A DNA stretch of 64,000 nt from Roseateles puraquae (GTDB taxonomy: Bacteria; Pseudomonadota; Gammaproteobacteria; Burkholderiales; Burkholderiaceae_C): positions 124,001 through 188,000 of the forward strand of contig NZ_NISI01000006.1 of the NCBI RefSeq assembly GCF_002205845.1, read 5' to 3'. A program made the position numbers and the translations under genes. This document shows, in pieces, positions 36,581-47,023 of this stretch; the stretch's first letter is position 1; every line of letters begins with the position of its first letter. A model generated the notes under the pieces. The model saw nothing but the letters and a program-made list of their open reading frames with translations. It ran no database searches and was not told where the DNA came from.

Positions 36581-37170
36581 GGTGGGACGGCATCCTGCAA
36601 CGCTGGGACGACGCTCGCGGCTTTGGCTTCATCGCGCCCACGCGCGGCGGCGCGGAGGTCTTCGTGCACATCAGCGCCTTCGGCGAAAGGGCGGCGAAGC
36701 CGGTAGCAGGCGAGACCGTCAGCTTCGAGCTCGGTCGCGGCAAGGACGGCCGGCCCCAGGCGGTCAACGTGGTAAGACTGGCTCTCGGCGAACTGCCTGC
36801 AGTGTCGCCGCCAGCCCGTCACCAGCCGGCGCGCCCCAGGCGTGGCGCCTCGTCGTCAGCGCTGGGCGGGCTGTTGAGCCTGGCCGTGGCAGCCAGCGTG
36901 TTGGGCGCGGGTGCCTACTGGGGCTATGGCCACTTCCGCCAGTCCGCCCAACGCCGCAGCCTGGAGCAGATGCCCGCCGTCGCCGCACCCGCCCTGGAAA
37001 CACCCAGCCCCCCCGGCTTCCGTTGCGACGGCCGCACCCACTGCTCACAGATGACCTCCTGCGCCGAGGCCACCTGGTTCATCAACCATTGCCCCGGCAC
37101 CCAGATGGACGGCAACCACGACGGCGTCCCGTGCGAGCAGCAATGGTGCACAAGGCCGGGTGCGCGCTAG
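36577..37170 (+). CDS. Cold-shock domain, membrane helix and Excalibur domain fusion protein
   Basis: A 197-residue fusion. A cold-shock domain occupies 1-68 with RNA-binding motifs GFGFI (15-19) and VFVHIS (28-33). A membrane helix lies at about 96-118, and a calcium-binding Excalibur motif at about 155-190 (DGNHDGVPCE, 178-187). The topology would put the nucleic-acid-binding domain in the cytoplasm and the Excalibur domain in the periplasm. The GTG start at 36577 overlaps the cytochrome stop, with AGGAG 6 nt upstream. Its link to a molybdoenzyme operon is unexplained. Confidence 0.82.
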   Translation: MRWDGILQRWDDARGFGFIAPTRGGAEVFVHISAFGERAAKPVAGETVSFELGRGKDGRPQAVNVVRLALGELPAVSPPARHQPARPRRGASSSALGGLLSLAVAASVLGAGAYWGYGHFRQSAQRRSLEQMPAVAAPALETPSPPGFRCDGRTHCSQMTSCAEATWFINHCPGTQMDGNHDGVPCEQQWCTRPGAR

Positions 37171-37203
37171 GCTGCGAGATCCAAGCCGACGCCGCCCAGC
37201 CCC

Positions 37204-37719
37204 ATGCGCTTCACCCACCGCCATGCCGTCGAGACCGACCTGCCGCGCATCGTCGAGATCTACAACGCGGCCGTGGTCACACGCACCTGCAGCTGCGATC
37301 TCGATCCGATCACGGTCGAGGCCCGCCGGCCGTCCTTCCTGAAGCACACGCCCGATCACCGGCCCTTCTGGGTCGCCGAGGATGCGGACGCGCCATCGCT
37401 TGGCGTGGTGGGTTATCTGGCGTTCCTGCACTTCATGAACGAGCGGCCCGGCTACTTCATCACCGCGGACCTCGCCATCTATCTGCATCCCGCCCGTCAG
37501 CGCTGCGGCCTGGGCAGCTACCTGCTCGACGAGGCCGCACGGGCCGCGCCCGGGCTGGGCATCGAGGTGCTCACCGCCACCATCTTCGCGACCAACACCG
37601 GCAGCCTGCGGCTCTTCGAGAAGCACGGCTTCGAGCGCTGGGGCTGCATGCCCCGCGTGGCACGGCTGGAAGGGAGCGAGCGGGACCTGGTGCTGGTGGG
37701 ACGGCGGTTGTGGGGCTGA
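37204..37719 (+). CDS. GNAT N-acetyltransferase, phosphinothricin acetyltransferase-like
   Basis: A 171-residue GNAT with N-terminal AVETDLPRIVEIYN and the acetyl-CoA loop region RQRCGLGSYLLDEA, near 98-115. Helix 4 ends in TNTGSLRLFEKHGF. These match the phosphinothricin/methionine sulfoximine acetyltransferase branch. It acetylates an amine of unknown identity. It lies 33 nt after the Excalibur gene and may share its transcript. Confidence 0.85.
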   Translation: MRFTHRHAVETDLPRIVEIYNAAVVTRTCSCDLDPITVEARRPSFLKHTPDHRPFWVAEDADAPSLGVVGYLAFLHFMNERPGYFITADLAIYLHPARQRCGLGSYLLDEAARAAPGLGIEVLTATIFATNTGSLRLFEKHGFERWGCMPRVARLEGSERDLVLVGRRLWG

Positions 37720-37728
37720 GGGGGCGCC

Positions 37729-38403
37729 TCAGGACGCCGTGCGAGCAAAACGCATCAACCGCCCGCGGTAGCCTGCCCCCTCCAGCGCCGTCTCGTCGAG
37801 CGTGAAGCCCAGCGCCGCGAGCGCCCGTGTGAAGGCGGGGCGGTTGCCACGGTTGGGGTCGACGATCCAGACCTCGCAGGCCGGCAGCGCATGCCGCTCG
37901 ATGAACGCGGCCAGCGCGCCGCCGTCGTCACGCTCGTACAGCACGTCGCTGCCGATGATGAGGTCGAAACGCCCCTGCACGCGCGGTGCGCCGCGCTCGG
38001 GTGGCGTGGCCTGCGCGCCCCAGTCGCCATGGCAGTAGCGCATGGGCGCCAGCTCATTCAGGCGCAGGTTCTCCAGCAGGAAGGCGCCGGCCAGCGGGTG
38101 GATGTCACTGGCGGTGACCTCGGCGCCGCGGCGGTGGCACACCAGGCTGGCCAGGGCCAGGCCGCAACCGATCTCCAGGATGCGCTCGCCGTCCGCCAGC
38201 GGCCGCACCGCCATCGCCGCCGCCAGCTGCAGGCCCGAAGGCCAGACCTGGCCGAACAGCGGCCACTGCGCCGAGGAGATGCCCAGTGCCTCGGCCGCGC
38301 CGGTGGGGTCGGCAAACTGGTCGTGGTCGAGCAGGGAGCGGATCTGCAGGTCCGCCGCACCGTTGATGGCGAGGGTCTGGACCTTGACGTCGTAGCCGGG
38401 CAT
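37729..38403 (-). CDS. Class I SAM-dependent methyltransferase (Nnt1/METTL21-like)
   Basis: A 224-residue methyltransferase. The SAM motif is ILEIGCGLALASLV with a following acidic site TASDIHP. FDLIIGSDVLYERD corresponds to the NNT1/METTL21 lysine or arginine methyltransferase family motif. The ATG at 38403 is used because it starts the recognisable N-terminus; upstream in-frame codons belong to the divergent gene's promoter. The target is unknown. Confidence 0.82.
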   Translation of the reverse strand: MPGYDVKVQTLAINGAADLQIRSLLDHDQFADPTGAAEALGISSAQWPLFGQVWPSGLQLAAAMAVRPLADGERILEIGCGLALASLVCHRRGAEVTASDIHPLAGAFLLENLRLNELAPMRYCHGDWGAQATPPERGAPRVQGRFDLIIGSDVLYERDDGGALAAFIERHALPACEVWIVDPNRGNRPAFTRALAALGFTLDETALEGAGYRGRLMRFARTAS

Positions 38404-38575
38404 GGCGCCTCCGGTGAACTGCAAAGGGAACGCGATGCAGCACGGGGAGGTCAGCACCACTGCGGGGCAGCGGCCGGGCGACAGGCCAGCGGGGCACAAC
38501 GGCAAGCCGGCAGTGTAGGTGGCCGTGCAGAAAGGGACTAAGCTGCGCCAGCCCCATCGGGAGGAAAGGTGCACC

Positions 38576-39136
38576 ATGTCGATACGCCCCGGATCGAAGA
38601 CAGCCCTCGTGGTCGTGGATGTCCAGGCGGGGGTGGTCGCCGACGCATGGGCTCGTGACGCCGTCGTGCAGAACATCGCCCATGTGCTGACCCGCGCCCG
38701 CGCCAGCCGCGTGCCGGTCATCTGGGTGCAGCATGGCGACGACGAGCTGCCGCCTGGCTCGCCCGGCTGGCAGTGGGTGGCCGAGCTTCAGCCCGACCCG
38801 CAGGAGCTGCGCATCGACAAGCGGCACAACTCGTCGTTCGAAGACACGCCGCTGCTGGCCGAGCTGGACCGTCTCGGTGTCAACCATGTCGTGCTGGCCG
38901 GTGCGGCCACCAACTGGTGCATCCGGGCCACGGCCTACGGCGCGCTGGAGCGGGGCTTCGACCTGACCCTGGTGGCCGACGGCCACACCACGGCCGACCT
39001 GGACCTCGGCGCCGGCCGGCGGATTCCGGCCGAGTCCATCGTCGAGGACCTGAACGCCGCGATGCAGTGGCTGTCCTACCCCGGCCGGCGCAACGCGGTG
39101 GTGGCGGCGGCGGACCTGCGCTTCACGGCGCCCTGA
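38576..39136 (+). CDS. Isochorismatase-like cysteine hydrolase
   Basis: A 186-residue isochorismatase-fold enzyme. The catalytic triad can be assigned to Asp in VVVDVQAG, Lys in RIDKRHNSSF and Cys in AATNWCIRAT. Members hydrolyse amides, isochorismate or nicotinamide; the substrate here is unknown. GGGAGGAAAGG precedes the ATG at 38576 and decides this start over a longer frame. Confidence 0.88.
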   Translation: MSIRPGSKTALVVVDVQAGVVADAWARDAVVQNIAHVLTRARASRVPVIWVQHGDDELPPGSPGWQWVAELQPDPQELRIDKRHNSSFEDTPLLAELDRLGVNHVVLAGAATNWCIRATAYGALERGFDLTLVADGHTTADLDLGAGRRIPAESIVEDLNAAMQWLSYPGRRNAVVAAADLRFTAP

Positions 39137-39158
39137 GCCACCGCACGCCGCCCCGCGC

Positions 39159-39827
39159 TCAGCTCATCAAGCTGTAGGGGCCGCCGCGTTCCAGCGCCTT
39201 CTGGTAGGCCGGGCGGGCGTGGATGCGGGCCAGGAAGGCCTTGATCTTCGGATAGGCGTCGAGGGCGCCGCCTCGGGCCGCAGCGGCTTCCAACGGGAAG
39301 CTCATCTGCACGTCGGCCGCCGACATCTGCGCGCCGGCAAACCAGGGCCGTGCGGCGAGCTCGCTCTCCAGGAACTTGAGCTGCGCATCGATGTTGGGTT
39401 GCACGAAGCTGCCCAGCACCTTGTCGGCAATGCCACGGGCAATGGGCTTCACGAAGAAGGGCATCGGCGCGCGCTTGATCTTGTTGAAGATCAGCTTCAT
39501 CAGCAGCGGCGGCATTGCCGAGCCTTCGGCGAAGTGCAGGTAATAGCGGTAGTGCAGCAGGTCTTGCTCGCTGGTGGGCTTCAGGCGCCCCTGGCCGTAT
39601 TTGTCGACCAAATACTCCAGGATGGCGCCGCTCTCGGCGACGGTGAGCCCGCCGTCGGTGATGACCGGACTCTTGCCCAGCGGGTGCACTTGCCTGAGCT
39701 CCGGCGGCGCGAGCGAGGTCTTGGCATCGCGCTGATAGTGCTTGATCTCGTAGGGCAGGCCCAGCTCTTCGAGCAGCCACAGCACGCGCTGCGAGCGGGA
39801 GTTGTTGAGGTGGTGGACGGTGATCAT
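39159..39827 (-). CDS. Glutathione S-transferase
   Basis: A 222-residue GST with an N-terminal thioredoxin-like fold (LNNSRSQRVLWLLEELGLPYE, HPLGKSPVITDGG, ESGAILEYLV) and a C-terminal helical domain. Glutathione-binding residues (Ser in NSRSQR and Glu-Ser in VAESGAI) are conserved. It probably conjugates electrophiles in the cytoplasm. It is convergent with the isochorismatase gene. Confidence 0.92.
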   Translation of the reverse strand: MITVHHLNNSRSQRVLWLLEELGLPYEIKHYQRDAKTSLAPPELRQVHPLGKSPVITDGGLTVAESGAILEYLVDKYGQGRLKPTSEQDLLHYRYYLHFAEGSAMPPLLMKLIFNKIKRAPMPFFVKPIARGIADKVLGSFVQPNIDAQLKFLESELAARPWFAGAQMSAADVQMSFPLEAAAARGGALDAYPKIKAFLARIHARPAYQKALERGGPYSLMS

Positions 39828-39854
39828 GGCGCGAGTGTAGGCAGCCGCCTGCGG

Positions 39855-41264
<1,410 letters not shown>

Positions 41265-41391
41265 GATCGGTACAGCGAGTGAAAGCCACGGCAAGGGCGT
41301 GACTGTCCCCCGCCGCCCCAGGCCTGGCAATGCGCAATCGCCCCGGTGCCGTCGGTCATGCTTCTTCACGCGGGCGAACACAATGCTTCAC

Positions 41392-42423
41392 ATGACCTCA
41401 CCTCGCATCCTCGTCACCGGCGGCACCGGCTACATCGCTGGCGTGCTGATCCGCCAGCTGCTGGCCGAAGGCTGGCAGGTGCACACCACCGTGCGCGACC
41501 TCGCGCGCGAAGCCGCCTTGCGCAAAACCCTGGGCGCCTCGCGTGGCGTCAAGAAGGATCAGCTGCACTGCTTCGCCGCCGACCTGATGGCCGATGCCGG
41601 TTGGGCCGAGGCCGCCCGCGGCTGCACGCATGTCGCGCATGTGGCCTCGCCGCTGCCCACGGGCGTGCCGCGGGATGCCAACGAGCTCATCGTGCCCGCC
41701 CGCGACGGTGCATTGCGCGCGCTGAAGGCGGCGCGCGATGCCGGCGCGCAGCGCGTGGTGATGACCTCCTCCGTCGCCGCCATCGCCTACGGCCACGGGC
41801 CGGGTGACCACCACTTCACCGAGGGCGACTGGACGAATCTGGACGCACCCGACGTGCCGCCCTACGTGCAATCCAAGACCGTGGCCGAGCGCGCCGCGCG
41901 CGACTGGGTGGCGCGCGAAGGCGGCGGCATCGAGTTCTGCACCGTGAACCCCTCCGTCGTGCTGGGGCCGGTGGCGAGTGCCGACTATTCGGCCAGTGTC
42001 GTCATCGTGCAGAGCCTGCTGCAGGGCCGCATCCCGGCGCTGCCGCGCATCGGCTTCGGCATCGTCGACGTGCGCGACGTGGCCGAGCTGCATTGGCGGG
42101 CGCTGACCGCCCCGGGCATGGCCGGCGAGCGCTTCATCGCCTGCGCGGGCTTCACCTGGCTGCGCGACATCGCCACCGTGCTGCGCGAGGAACTCGGTGA
42201 CGATGCCCGCCGCGTGCCGACGCTGCAGCTGCCTGACTGGAGCGTGCGGCTGCTAGCGCGCATCAGCCCCACCGTACGCGCCGCCGCGAGCGAACTCGGG
42301 ACCGCGCGCCACCAAGACTCAACGCATGCCCGCGAGGTCCTCGGCTGGGCGCCACGGCCGCCCCGCGAGGCCATCCTGAAGTCGGCGCGGGACTTGATGG
42401 CGCTGGGGGTGGTTCGAGCCTAA
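41392..42423 (+). CDS. NAD-dependent epimerase/dehydratase (extended SDR)
   Basis: A 343-residue extended short-chain dehydrogenase. It has the NAD-binding GGTGYIAG at the N-terminus, and the active-site tyrosine region YVQSKTVAERAARDW fits the YxxxK motif (Y and K present). Substrate use resembles dihydroflavonol-4-reductase-like or epimerase enzymes of unknown target. A second in-frame ATG at 41383 is possible. It is divergent from the POT transporter. Confidence 0.83.
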   Translation: MTSPRILVTGGTGYIAGVLIRQLLAEGWQVHTTVRDLAREAALRKTLGASRGVKKDQLHCFAADLMADAGWAEAARGCTHVAHVASPLPTGVPRDANELIVPARDGALRALKAARDAGAQRVVMTSSVAAIAYGHGPGDHHFTEGDWTNLDAPDVPPYVQSKTVAERAARDWVAREGGGIEFCTVNPSVVLGPVASADYSASVVIVQSLLQGRIPALPRIGFGIVDVRDVAELHWRALTAPGMAGERFIACAGFTWLRDIATVLREELGDDARRVPTLQLPDWSVRLLARISPTVRAAASELGTARHQDSTHAREVLGWAPRPPREAILKSARDLMALGVVRA

Positions 42424-42465
42424 GGCTGCGGTGCCGCCGGTCGGCGCGGGCCGGGATGGCCTGCC

Positions 42466-43083
42466 CTACTTCCGGCGATAGTCCTTCAGCCCGAGTTCAT
42501 GATCGAAGGCCTCACCCACGTCGCAATGGGGCTGGGCCGAGGTCTGCTCATGGTCGAACTCGAAGTACAGCCCCGGCCGCCCGACCTCGCCCGCGTCGTT
42601 GCGCTGCAGGCGATAGAAGCGGAAGGTCACCGGCGCCGGACTCGCGTAGCTGTCGCCGAGGGCCCGCTCCGCAATGATCAGCGTTGCGCCGGAACGCCCC
42701 ACGGGCTGCAGCAAGCGGAAATCGCGCAGCAGGCAATCGGCACCGCCCGATGCCGCCAGCGTGAGGTGCTCGCCCTGAGCGTCGAACGCCGGCACGATTT
42801 GCCAGCTGGCTGGCTCGCCGCGAGCCGAGGGCATCGGCTGATAGATCGTCAGCACGTCGAAGCCATGCGCATTGAAGTTTTCACGGTGCGCCAGCACCGC
42901 CATCCCGGCGGGTGCGCCCGCCAGCAGCGCCACCCGGTTCACACCGTTCTGCAGGGGCTGCGCAGGCGGCGGGCGCGCCCCCGCCATGGCGGCTTGTGCA
43001 CACAGCCAGAGCCCGAAGGCCGCGGCGAAGGGCACCCGCAGGCGCCGGGCCTCACGCGCCGGGTGACGGACAGCTGGGGTCAT
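42466..43083 (-). CDS. Secreted protein, possibly CarG-like
   Basis: A 205-residue exported protein with a signal peptide (about 1-35, ending near AQAAMAGA). The beta-rich body includes ADCLLRDFRLLQ, PVTFRFYRLQRND and FEFDHEQTS, and ends in CDVGEAFDHELG. These spaced segments resemble the CarG carbapenem self-resistance family. That family is known from Erwinia/Serratia, but CarG-like genes without a carbapenem cluster are common. The match is recalled, not computed, and the function is inferred with low certainty. Confidence 0.5.
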   Translation of the reverse strand: MTPAVRHPAREARRLRVPFAAAFGLWLCAQAAMAGARPPPAQPLQNGVNRVALLAGAPAGMAVLAHRENFNAHGFDVLTIYQPMPSARGEPASWQIVPAFDAQGEHLTLAASGGADCLLRDFRLLQPVGRSGATLIIAERALGDSYASPAPVTFRFYRLQRNDAGEVGRPGLYFEFDHEQTSAQPHCDVGEAFDHELGLKDYRRK

Positions 43084-43306
43084 GGCGGCACCTCACGAAG
43101 GGATAGGCCGCCGATTCTGTTGATTCAGCCCGGAGCACAACAGCGTGACGGCGGAGGCTTTCTTCCGCGGATGCAAGACCATGCATGCAAACGAAAAGAC
43201 GTAAACCTCGACAGGCTTGTGCTCGGCAAGTCACTGCCACGGCGCCATCGGTTGCATCACCGTGGATGCTGGGGCTAGCCAGCGCGACCGGCACCGGCCC
43301 AGGCCC

Positions 43307-43624
43307 TCAAGCGGACTTGCGGGCCACCAGCTTGACCTGAAGGTCGCAACCGACCGCAGCAGCGTACCTTTTCAAAGTGGCTAGGGAAGGTGCGTGGCGA
43401 CCCGCGGCTTCCAGTCGAGAGACCGCACTCTTGGTCGTGCCCATGCGCTCCGCGACCGCGTCCTGGGTAAGTCCCGCCTTGGTTCGCGCCTTGAGCATCT
43501 GGCTGGCCAGCGTGTATTCGAGCTCCAAGGCCTCATAGGCCTCATCGAAGCCGGCCCGCTGTTTGGCCTTGTCCAGGAACGCGTTGTGGTCGTGCGCCAC
43601 AGGTTTGTATTTCAGCTCAGCCAC
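43307..43624 (-). CDS. higA: HigA-type antitoxin, XRE helix-turn-helix
   Basis: A 105-residue protein with an XRE helix-turn-helix (about 45-100; SQMLKARTKAGLTQDAVAERMGTTKSAVSRLE in outline). It lies directly after and overlaps the toxin gene by 8 nt, the reversed toxin-first order of HigBA modules. It should neutralise the toxin and repress the promoter. Confidence 0.85.
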   Translation of the reverse strand: MAELKYKPVAHDHNAFLDKAKQRAGFDEAYEALELEYTLASQMLKARTKAGLTQDAVAERMGTTKSAVSRLEAAGRHAPSLATLKRYAAAVGCDLQVKLVARKSA

Positions 43625-43943
43625 GCTGCAACTCCTTCAGGCGCTTGCGCGCCAGCTTCAGTTCACTGTCCGGCGTTTGCTGCGACTTCTTGATGAATGC
43701 GTGCAGCACCACGATGCGCTTGCCCACGAGAAGGCAGTAGAAAGCGCGCCCGATACCCTCCCGCCCTCTGGGCCGCAACTCGAACAGGCCGTCCCCGAAC
43801 GCACGTGAGTGCGGCAAGCGAAGGCTCGGACCGTGCAGGATCAACAACTCAACCAAACGGGCATAGTCGGCCAGCACATCCACGGGCCAGGACTCGATCT
43901 CTTCGAGCACCCGAGCGTGAAAGTAACTGATCTCGAACGCCAT
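43617..43943 (-). CDS. higB: HigB-type toxin (RelE superfamily)
   Basis: A 108-residue toxin of the phage-derived Gp49-like/HigB group, recognised by LRLPHSRAFGDGLFELRPRG and VVLHAFIKKSQQTPDSELKLARKRL. Such proteins cleave ribosome-bound mRNA. The gene starts 33 nt after the helicase gene in the same direction, so it could be expressed from that operon as well as its own promoter. Confidence 0.85.
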   Translation of the reverse strand: MAFEISYFHARVLEEIESWPVDVLADYARLVELLILHGPSLRLPHSRAFGDGLFELRPRGREGIGRAFYCLLVGKRIVVLHAFIKKSQQTPDSELKLARKRLKELQRG

Positions 43944-43975
43944 GCGCGCATGTTAGCGGATTTGCTAACTTTTGC

Positions 43976-46216
43976 TCACCGCCCGCGGCGCTGCCACAGC
44001 GCCTTCTTGCCCTTCAACTGCCGCTCGATGCCGTCGTTCAGCCGCGCTCGCAGGTCGATGACCTCTTCCACGTAGCCGAACACGCCCGGGAAGCGCAGGT
44101 CCAGCCACAGCCACAGCGTGCAGATGCGCAGCGCCTGCTCCATGCGGTCCAGGCGCCCGTGCTGGTCGTATTCGTCCAGGAAGTGCGGCTCGCCGGCCTT
44201 GCCGGTGCGGGCGTGGTTCTGCGCCCAGCCGTGGAACTGGTCCACCAGCATCGGCAGGCGCGAGTCCACCGGCGCCTGGGCGTAGCGAAAGCGCTCCTGC
44301 AGCGGGAGCGCGATGGCGTTGCGGTCCAGCACTTCCGCCAGTTCGAGCATCTGCTCCAGCTCGGCCACGGCGAAGTGGGCGTCGTCCAGGCGCAGCTGCT
44401 GCATGAAGATGTTGAGCACCGCGTAGAGCTTGTTCACGCCCAGGCGGCGCGAGATGGTCTCCACATGCCGCCAGTTGGGGGCCACCGGCGCCTTGAAGTC
44501 GCGCGGGGCGCGGGGCTCCTTGGGCAGCAGCTGGCGCAGCGTCTTCATCGCGTCCGCCTCGGCCTCCTTGAGCACGCTGACGAAGCCCTCATCGTGCATG
44601 CCGTACCGGCCCGCGCGGCCCGCGATCTGGTGCACCTCGCTGACGCTGAGTTCGCGGTCACCCACGCCGTCGAACTTGGTCAGCGTGGAGAACAGCACGC
44701 GGCGGATGGGCAGGTTCAGGCCCATGCCGATGGCATCGGTCGCCACCAGGATGTCGCTCGCGCCCACCGCGAAGCGCTCGGCCTCGCGGCGGCGCACCTC
44801 GGGCGGCAGCGCGCCGTAGATGACGCTCACCGCATGGCCGTTCTGGGCGATCTGGTCGCGCAGCATCAGCACGTCGCGGCGGCTGAAGGCCACGACCGCG
44901 TCGCCCGCCTGCAGCTGTGTCATCGGCACGGGCGCCGGCATCAGCTGCACATGCTGCTTGCGCTCGAACAGGCGCCGCTCGGGCTTCTCGCCGCACAGCT
45001 GCAGCAGCCGCTCGATCGCGGGCGCGGCGTAGGCCGAGCCGATGATGATGAGCTCGCGCGCCGGCACGCCGACGATGGCCTGGGTCCAGGCCCAGCCGCG
45101 CGAGTCGTCGAAGATCATCTGCGCCTCGTCGATGACGGCCACGTCCACCACGTCGCGGGTGTTGACCATCTCGATGGTGCTGGAGACGACCCGGGCGTTG
45201 TCGGCCGGCACGCTCTCCTCGCCGGTCAACAGCGAGCAGGGCACGCCCCGGCCGACCAGCCGGTCCCGGCCCTCCAGCGCCAGCAGGCGCAGCGGCGCCA
45301 GGTACGCCCCGTCCAGCGCCTGCGCCAGCCGCTCGAAGGCCGCATGCGTCTTGCCGCTGTTGGGCGGCCCCAGGTAGAGCGTGACCTTGCGGCCGAGCTT
45401 GCGCGCGGCGTCGAAGCTGTCGGGGTAGCCCTGGAAGGCCAGCTCGCGGCCGAGGCTGGCCAGCGTGCTCTGCTCCTCCACCTGCTGTTCCCAGCGGTCC
45501 TGCGCCCGGGTGAGCGCCGCCTTCAGGTCGTCGAAGGGCATGGGCACGCCGCACTCGGCCTGCAGGCGCGGCAGCAGTGAGGCGAGCTGGGCGCTGTCGG
45601 CCAGGGCCTCGCTGCGGGCCACGAGGTGGTTCAGGTGCAGGGCCAGCTCGGCCTGATAGGAATACGCCGGTGCCTGGCCAAGCGCATGACGCAGCGCGGC
45701 CTGGTCGCCATCGCGGAAGAAGGCCCAGACCGGCGCCTCGGGCACGGGCACCCGGTGCGAGAGGTCGATGCGCCAGGCCTCATGCGCCAGCGTGATCGGG
45801 TGGATGCACAACCGCGTGAACACCAGGCCTTCGCGACGCAGCCCCAGGCTTTCGAGCTGGTGCAGGCGCTGCTGCATCAGGGCGCGCAGGGTGTTGGCCA
45901 GCGGTGTCGCATCGAGCTGCGCCAGCGCGACCGGGATGTGCTGCGGCAGGATCCAGCGGCTGGGCCGCCCGCCGCCGGCCGCCTTGGCGATCTGGATGGC
46001 GCCCAGGCGGTCCAGTGCGTCGTCGCTGCCGTCATCCAGGTCGGCCGGCACCAGCACCTGCGGCAGCGCATAAGCCGCCTGGCGGATGCGGGCCCAGTCC
46101 TCCGGCGCGAGGCCGGCAGGCAGTCGGGAGGCGTGACGAGGCTGGGGGAGGGGGAAGGCCGGCGCAGGCGGGCGGGCCGGCTTGGGGCTGGAGAGCGGAG
46201 AGACTTCTGAATTCAC
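43976..46216 (-). CDS. SUV3-like superfamily-2 helicase
   Basis: A 746-residue helicase. Walker A is GPPNSGKTHAAF near 280-290, the DEAD-like box is VIDEAQMI near 355, and motif VI is QIAGRAGR near 525. These and a SUV3-like C-terminal domain assign it to the Suv3 group of RNA helicases, found in betaproteobacteria as well as mitochondria. It starts at a GTG overlapping the stop of a trypsin-like protease gene by 4 nt, so both are coupled. Function in bacteria is little known; RNA turnover is inferred. Confidence 0.87.
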   Translation of the reverse strand: MNSEVSPLSSPKPARPPAPAFPLPQPRHASRLPAGLAPEDWARIRQAAYALPQVLVPADLDDGSDDALDRLGAIQIAKAAGGGRPSRWILPQHIPVALAQLDATPLANTLRALMQQRLHQLESLGLRREGLVFTRLCIHPITLAHEAWRIDLSHRVPVPEAPVWAFFRDGDQAALRHALGQAPAYSYQAELALHLNHLVARSEALADSAQLASLLPRLQAECGVPMPFDDLKAALTRAQDRWEQQVEEQSTLASLGRELAFQGYPDSFDAARKLGRKVTLYLGPPNSGKTHAAFERLAQALDGAYLAPLRLLALEGRDRLVGRGVPCSLLTGEESVPADNARVVSSTIEMVNTRDVVDVAVIDEAQMIFDDSRGWAWTQAIVGVPARELIIIGSAYAAPAIERLLQLCGEKPERRLFERKQHVQLMPAPVPMTQLQAGDAVVAFSRRDVLMLRDQIAQNGHAVSVIYGALPPEVRRREAERFAVGASDILVATDAIGMGLNLPIRRVLFSTLTKFDGVGDRELSVSEVHQIAGRAGRYGMHDEGFVSVLKEAEADAMKTLRQLLPKEPRAPRDFKAPVAPNWRHVETISRRLGVNKLYAVLNIFMQQLRLDDAHFAVAELEQMLELAEVLDRNAIALPLQERFRYAQAPVDSRLPMLVDQFHGWAQNHARTGKAGEPHFLDEYDQHGRLDRMEQALRICTLWLWLDLRFPGVFGYVEEVIDLRARLNDGIERQLKGKKALWQRRGR

Positions 46217-47013
46217 GCCGGAAGTGGAACACAGGCCGCGTCAGGCGCCGCCTCGCCCGGCGGCACCGCGGGCGCGGTGGGCTCGGTCAGCGTCATCAGG
46301 ATGTCGGGGTACCAGGCGGCGTTCAAGCCGAGCGACTCGTCGACGCCCTGGTCCCGGTTCCCCATGTCCAGGCGCGAGGAATGGATGCCTGCCAGCAGCC
46401 AGGGCAGAGCGCCGCGCCCGGGCGCCCGCATCACCACGGGCGCACCACTGATACCGCGGTGCGTGCGCGCGTCCGTCAGGAAGCAGCCCCGGCCCTGGAA
46501 CCGCCAACCATAGGGCGAGGCCACGCTGCCTTGCCGCACCACGGGCACGTGATGCAGCCCGTCGTGAAACCCCAGCGGGAAGCCGGGGATGAGCAGCGGC
46601 TCGCCCAAGCCAATATCGTCCCCGGGGCCGGGCAAGTGCTCGGGCGTGAAGGCCGCCATCGCCACATCAGCCGGCAGGGCGGCGGGGTCGATCTCCAACA
46701 CGCCGACGTCGATCTCGCTGCCCTCGTCGCGGCCCTGGCGCCAGTTGGCCAGGCCCTCCCGGTAGAGCAACACCGACAGGCCGATGGAATCGGCCAGGTT
46801 GTCGGCGTCGGGGTGGATCTCGATCTCCAGGCGGTCGGGGTGGTGGCCGCTGGGTTCGTCGATGAAGACGTGCCGGCTGCTGACCAGGTAGAGCCGCCCG
46901 CCGCGCCGGAAAAAGAATCCCGTCGCATTCGTCAGGCCGATCTTGCCGACAAAGGTGCCGATGCGCGCCGTGGCCAGCAGCAGAGGGTCGATGGGTGCGG
47001 CAGCGGCAGTCAA
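46213..47013 (-). CDS. Trypsin-like serine protease
   Basis: A 266-residue trypsin-like peptidase without a signal peptide. Catalytic candidates are His in SSRHVFID, Asp in EIDVGVLEI and Ser in THRGISGAPVV, the GxSGxP motif. The lack of a signal suggests cytoplasmic action, unlike typical Deg proteases. It overlaps the helicase gene and follows the small upstream gene by 10 nt. Confidence 0.85.
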   Translation of the reverse strand: MTAAAAPIDPLLLATARIGTFVGKIGLTNATGFFFRRGGRLYLVSSRHVFIDEPSGHHPDRLEIEIHPDADNLADSIGLSVLLYREGLANWRQGRDEGSEIDVGVLEIDPAALPADVAMAAFTPEHLPGPGDDIGLGEPLLIPGFPLGFHDGLHHVPVVRQGSVASPYGWRFQGRGCFLTDARTHRGISGAPVVMRAPGRGALPWLLAGIHSSRLDMGNRDQGVDESLGLNAAWYPDILMTLTEPTAPAVPPGEAAPDAACVPLPA

Positions 47014-47023
47014 GGCGCCGTGC

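Noticed and set aside
37729-38721. Longer methyltransferase start and a transmembrane N-terminus
   Set aside because: The extra 106 codons overlap the promoter and start of the divergent isochorismatase-like gene and do not resemble the family.
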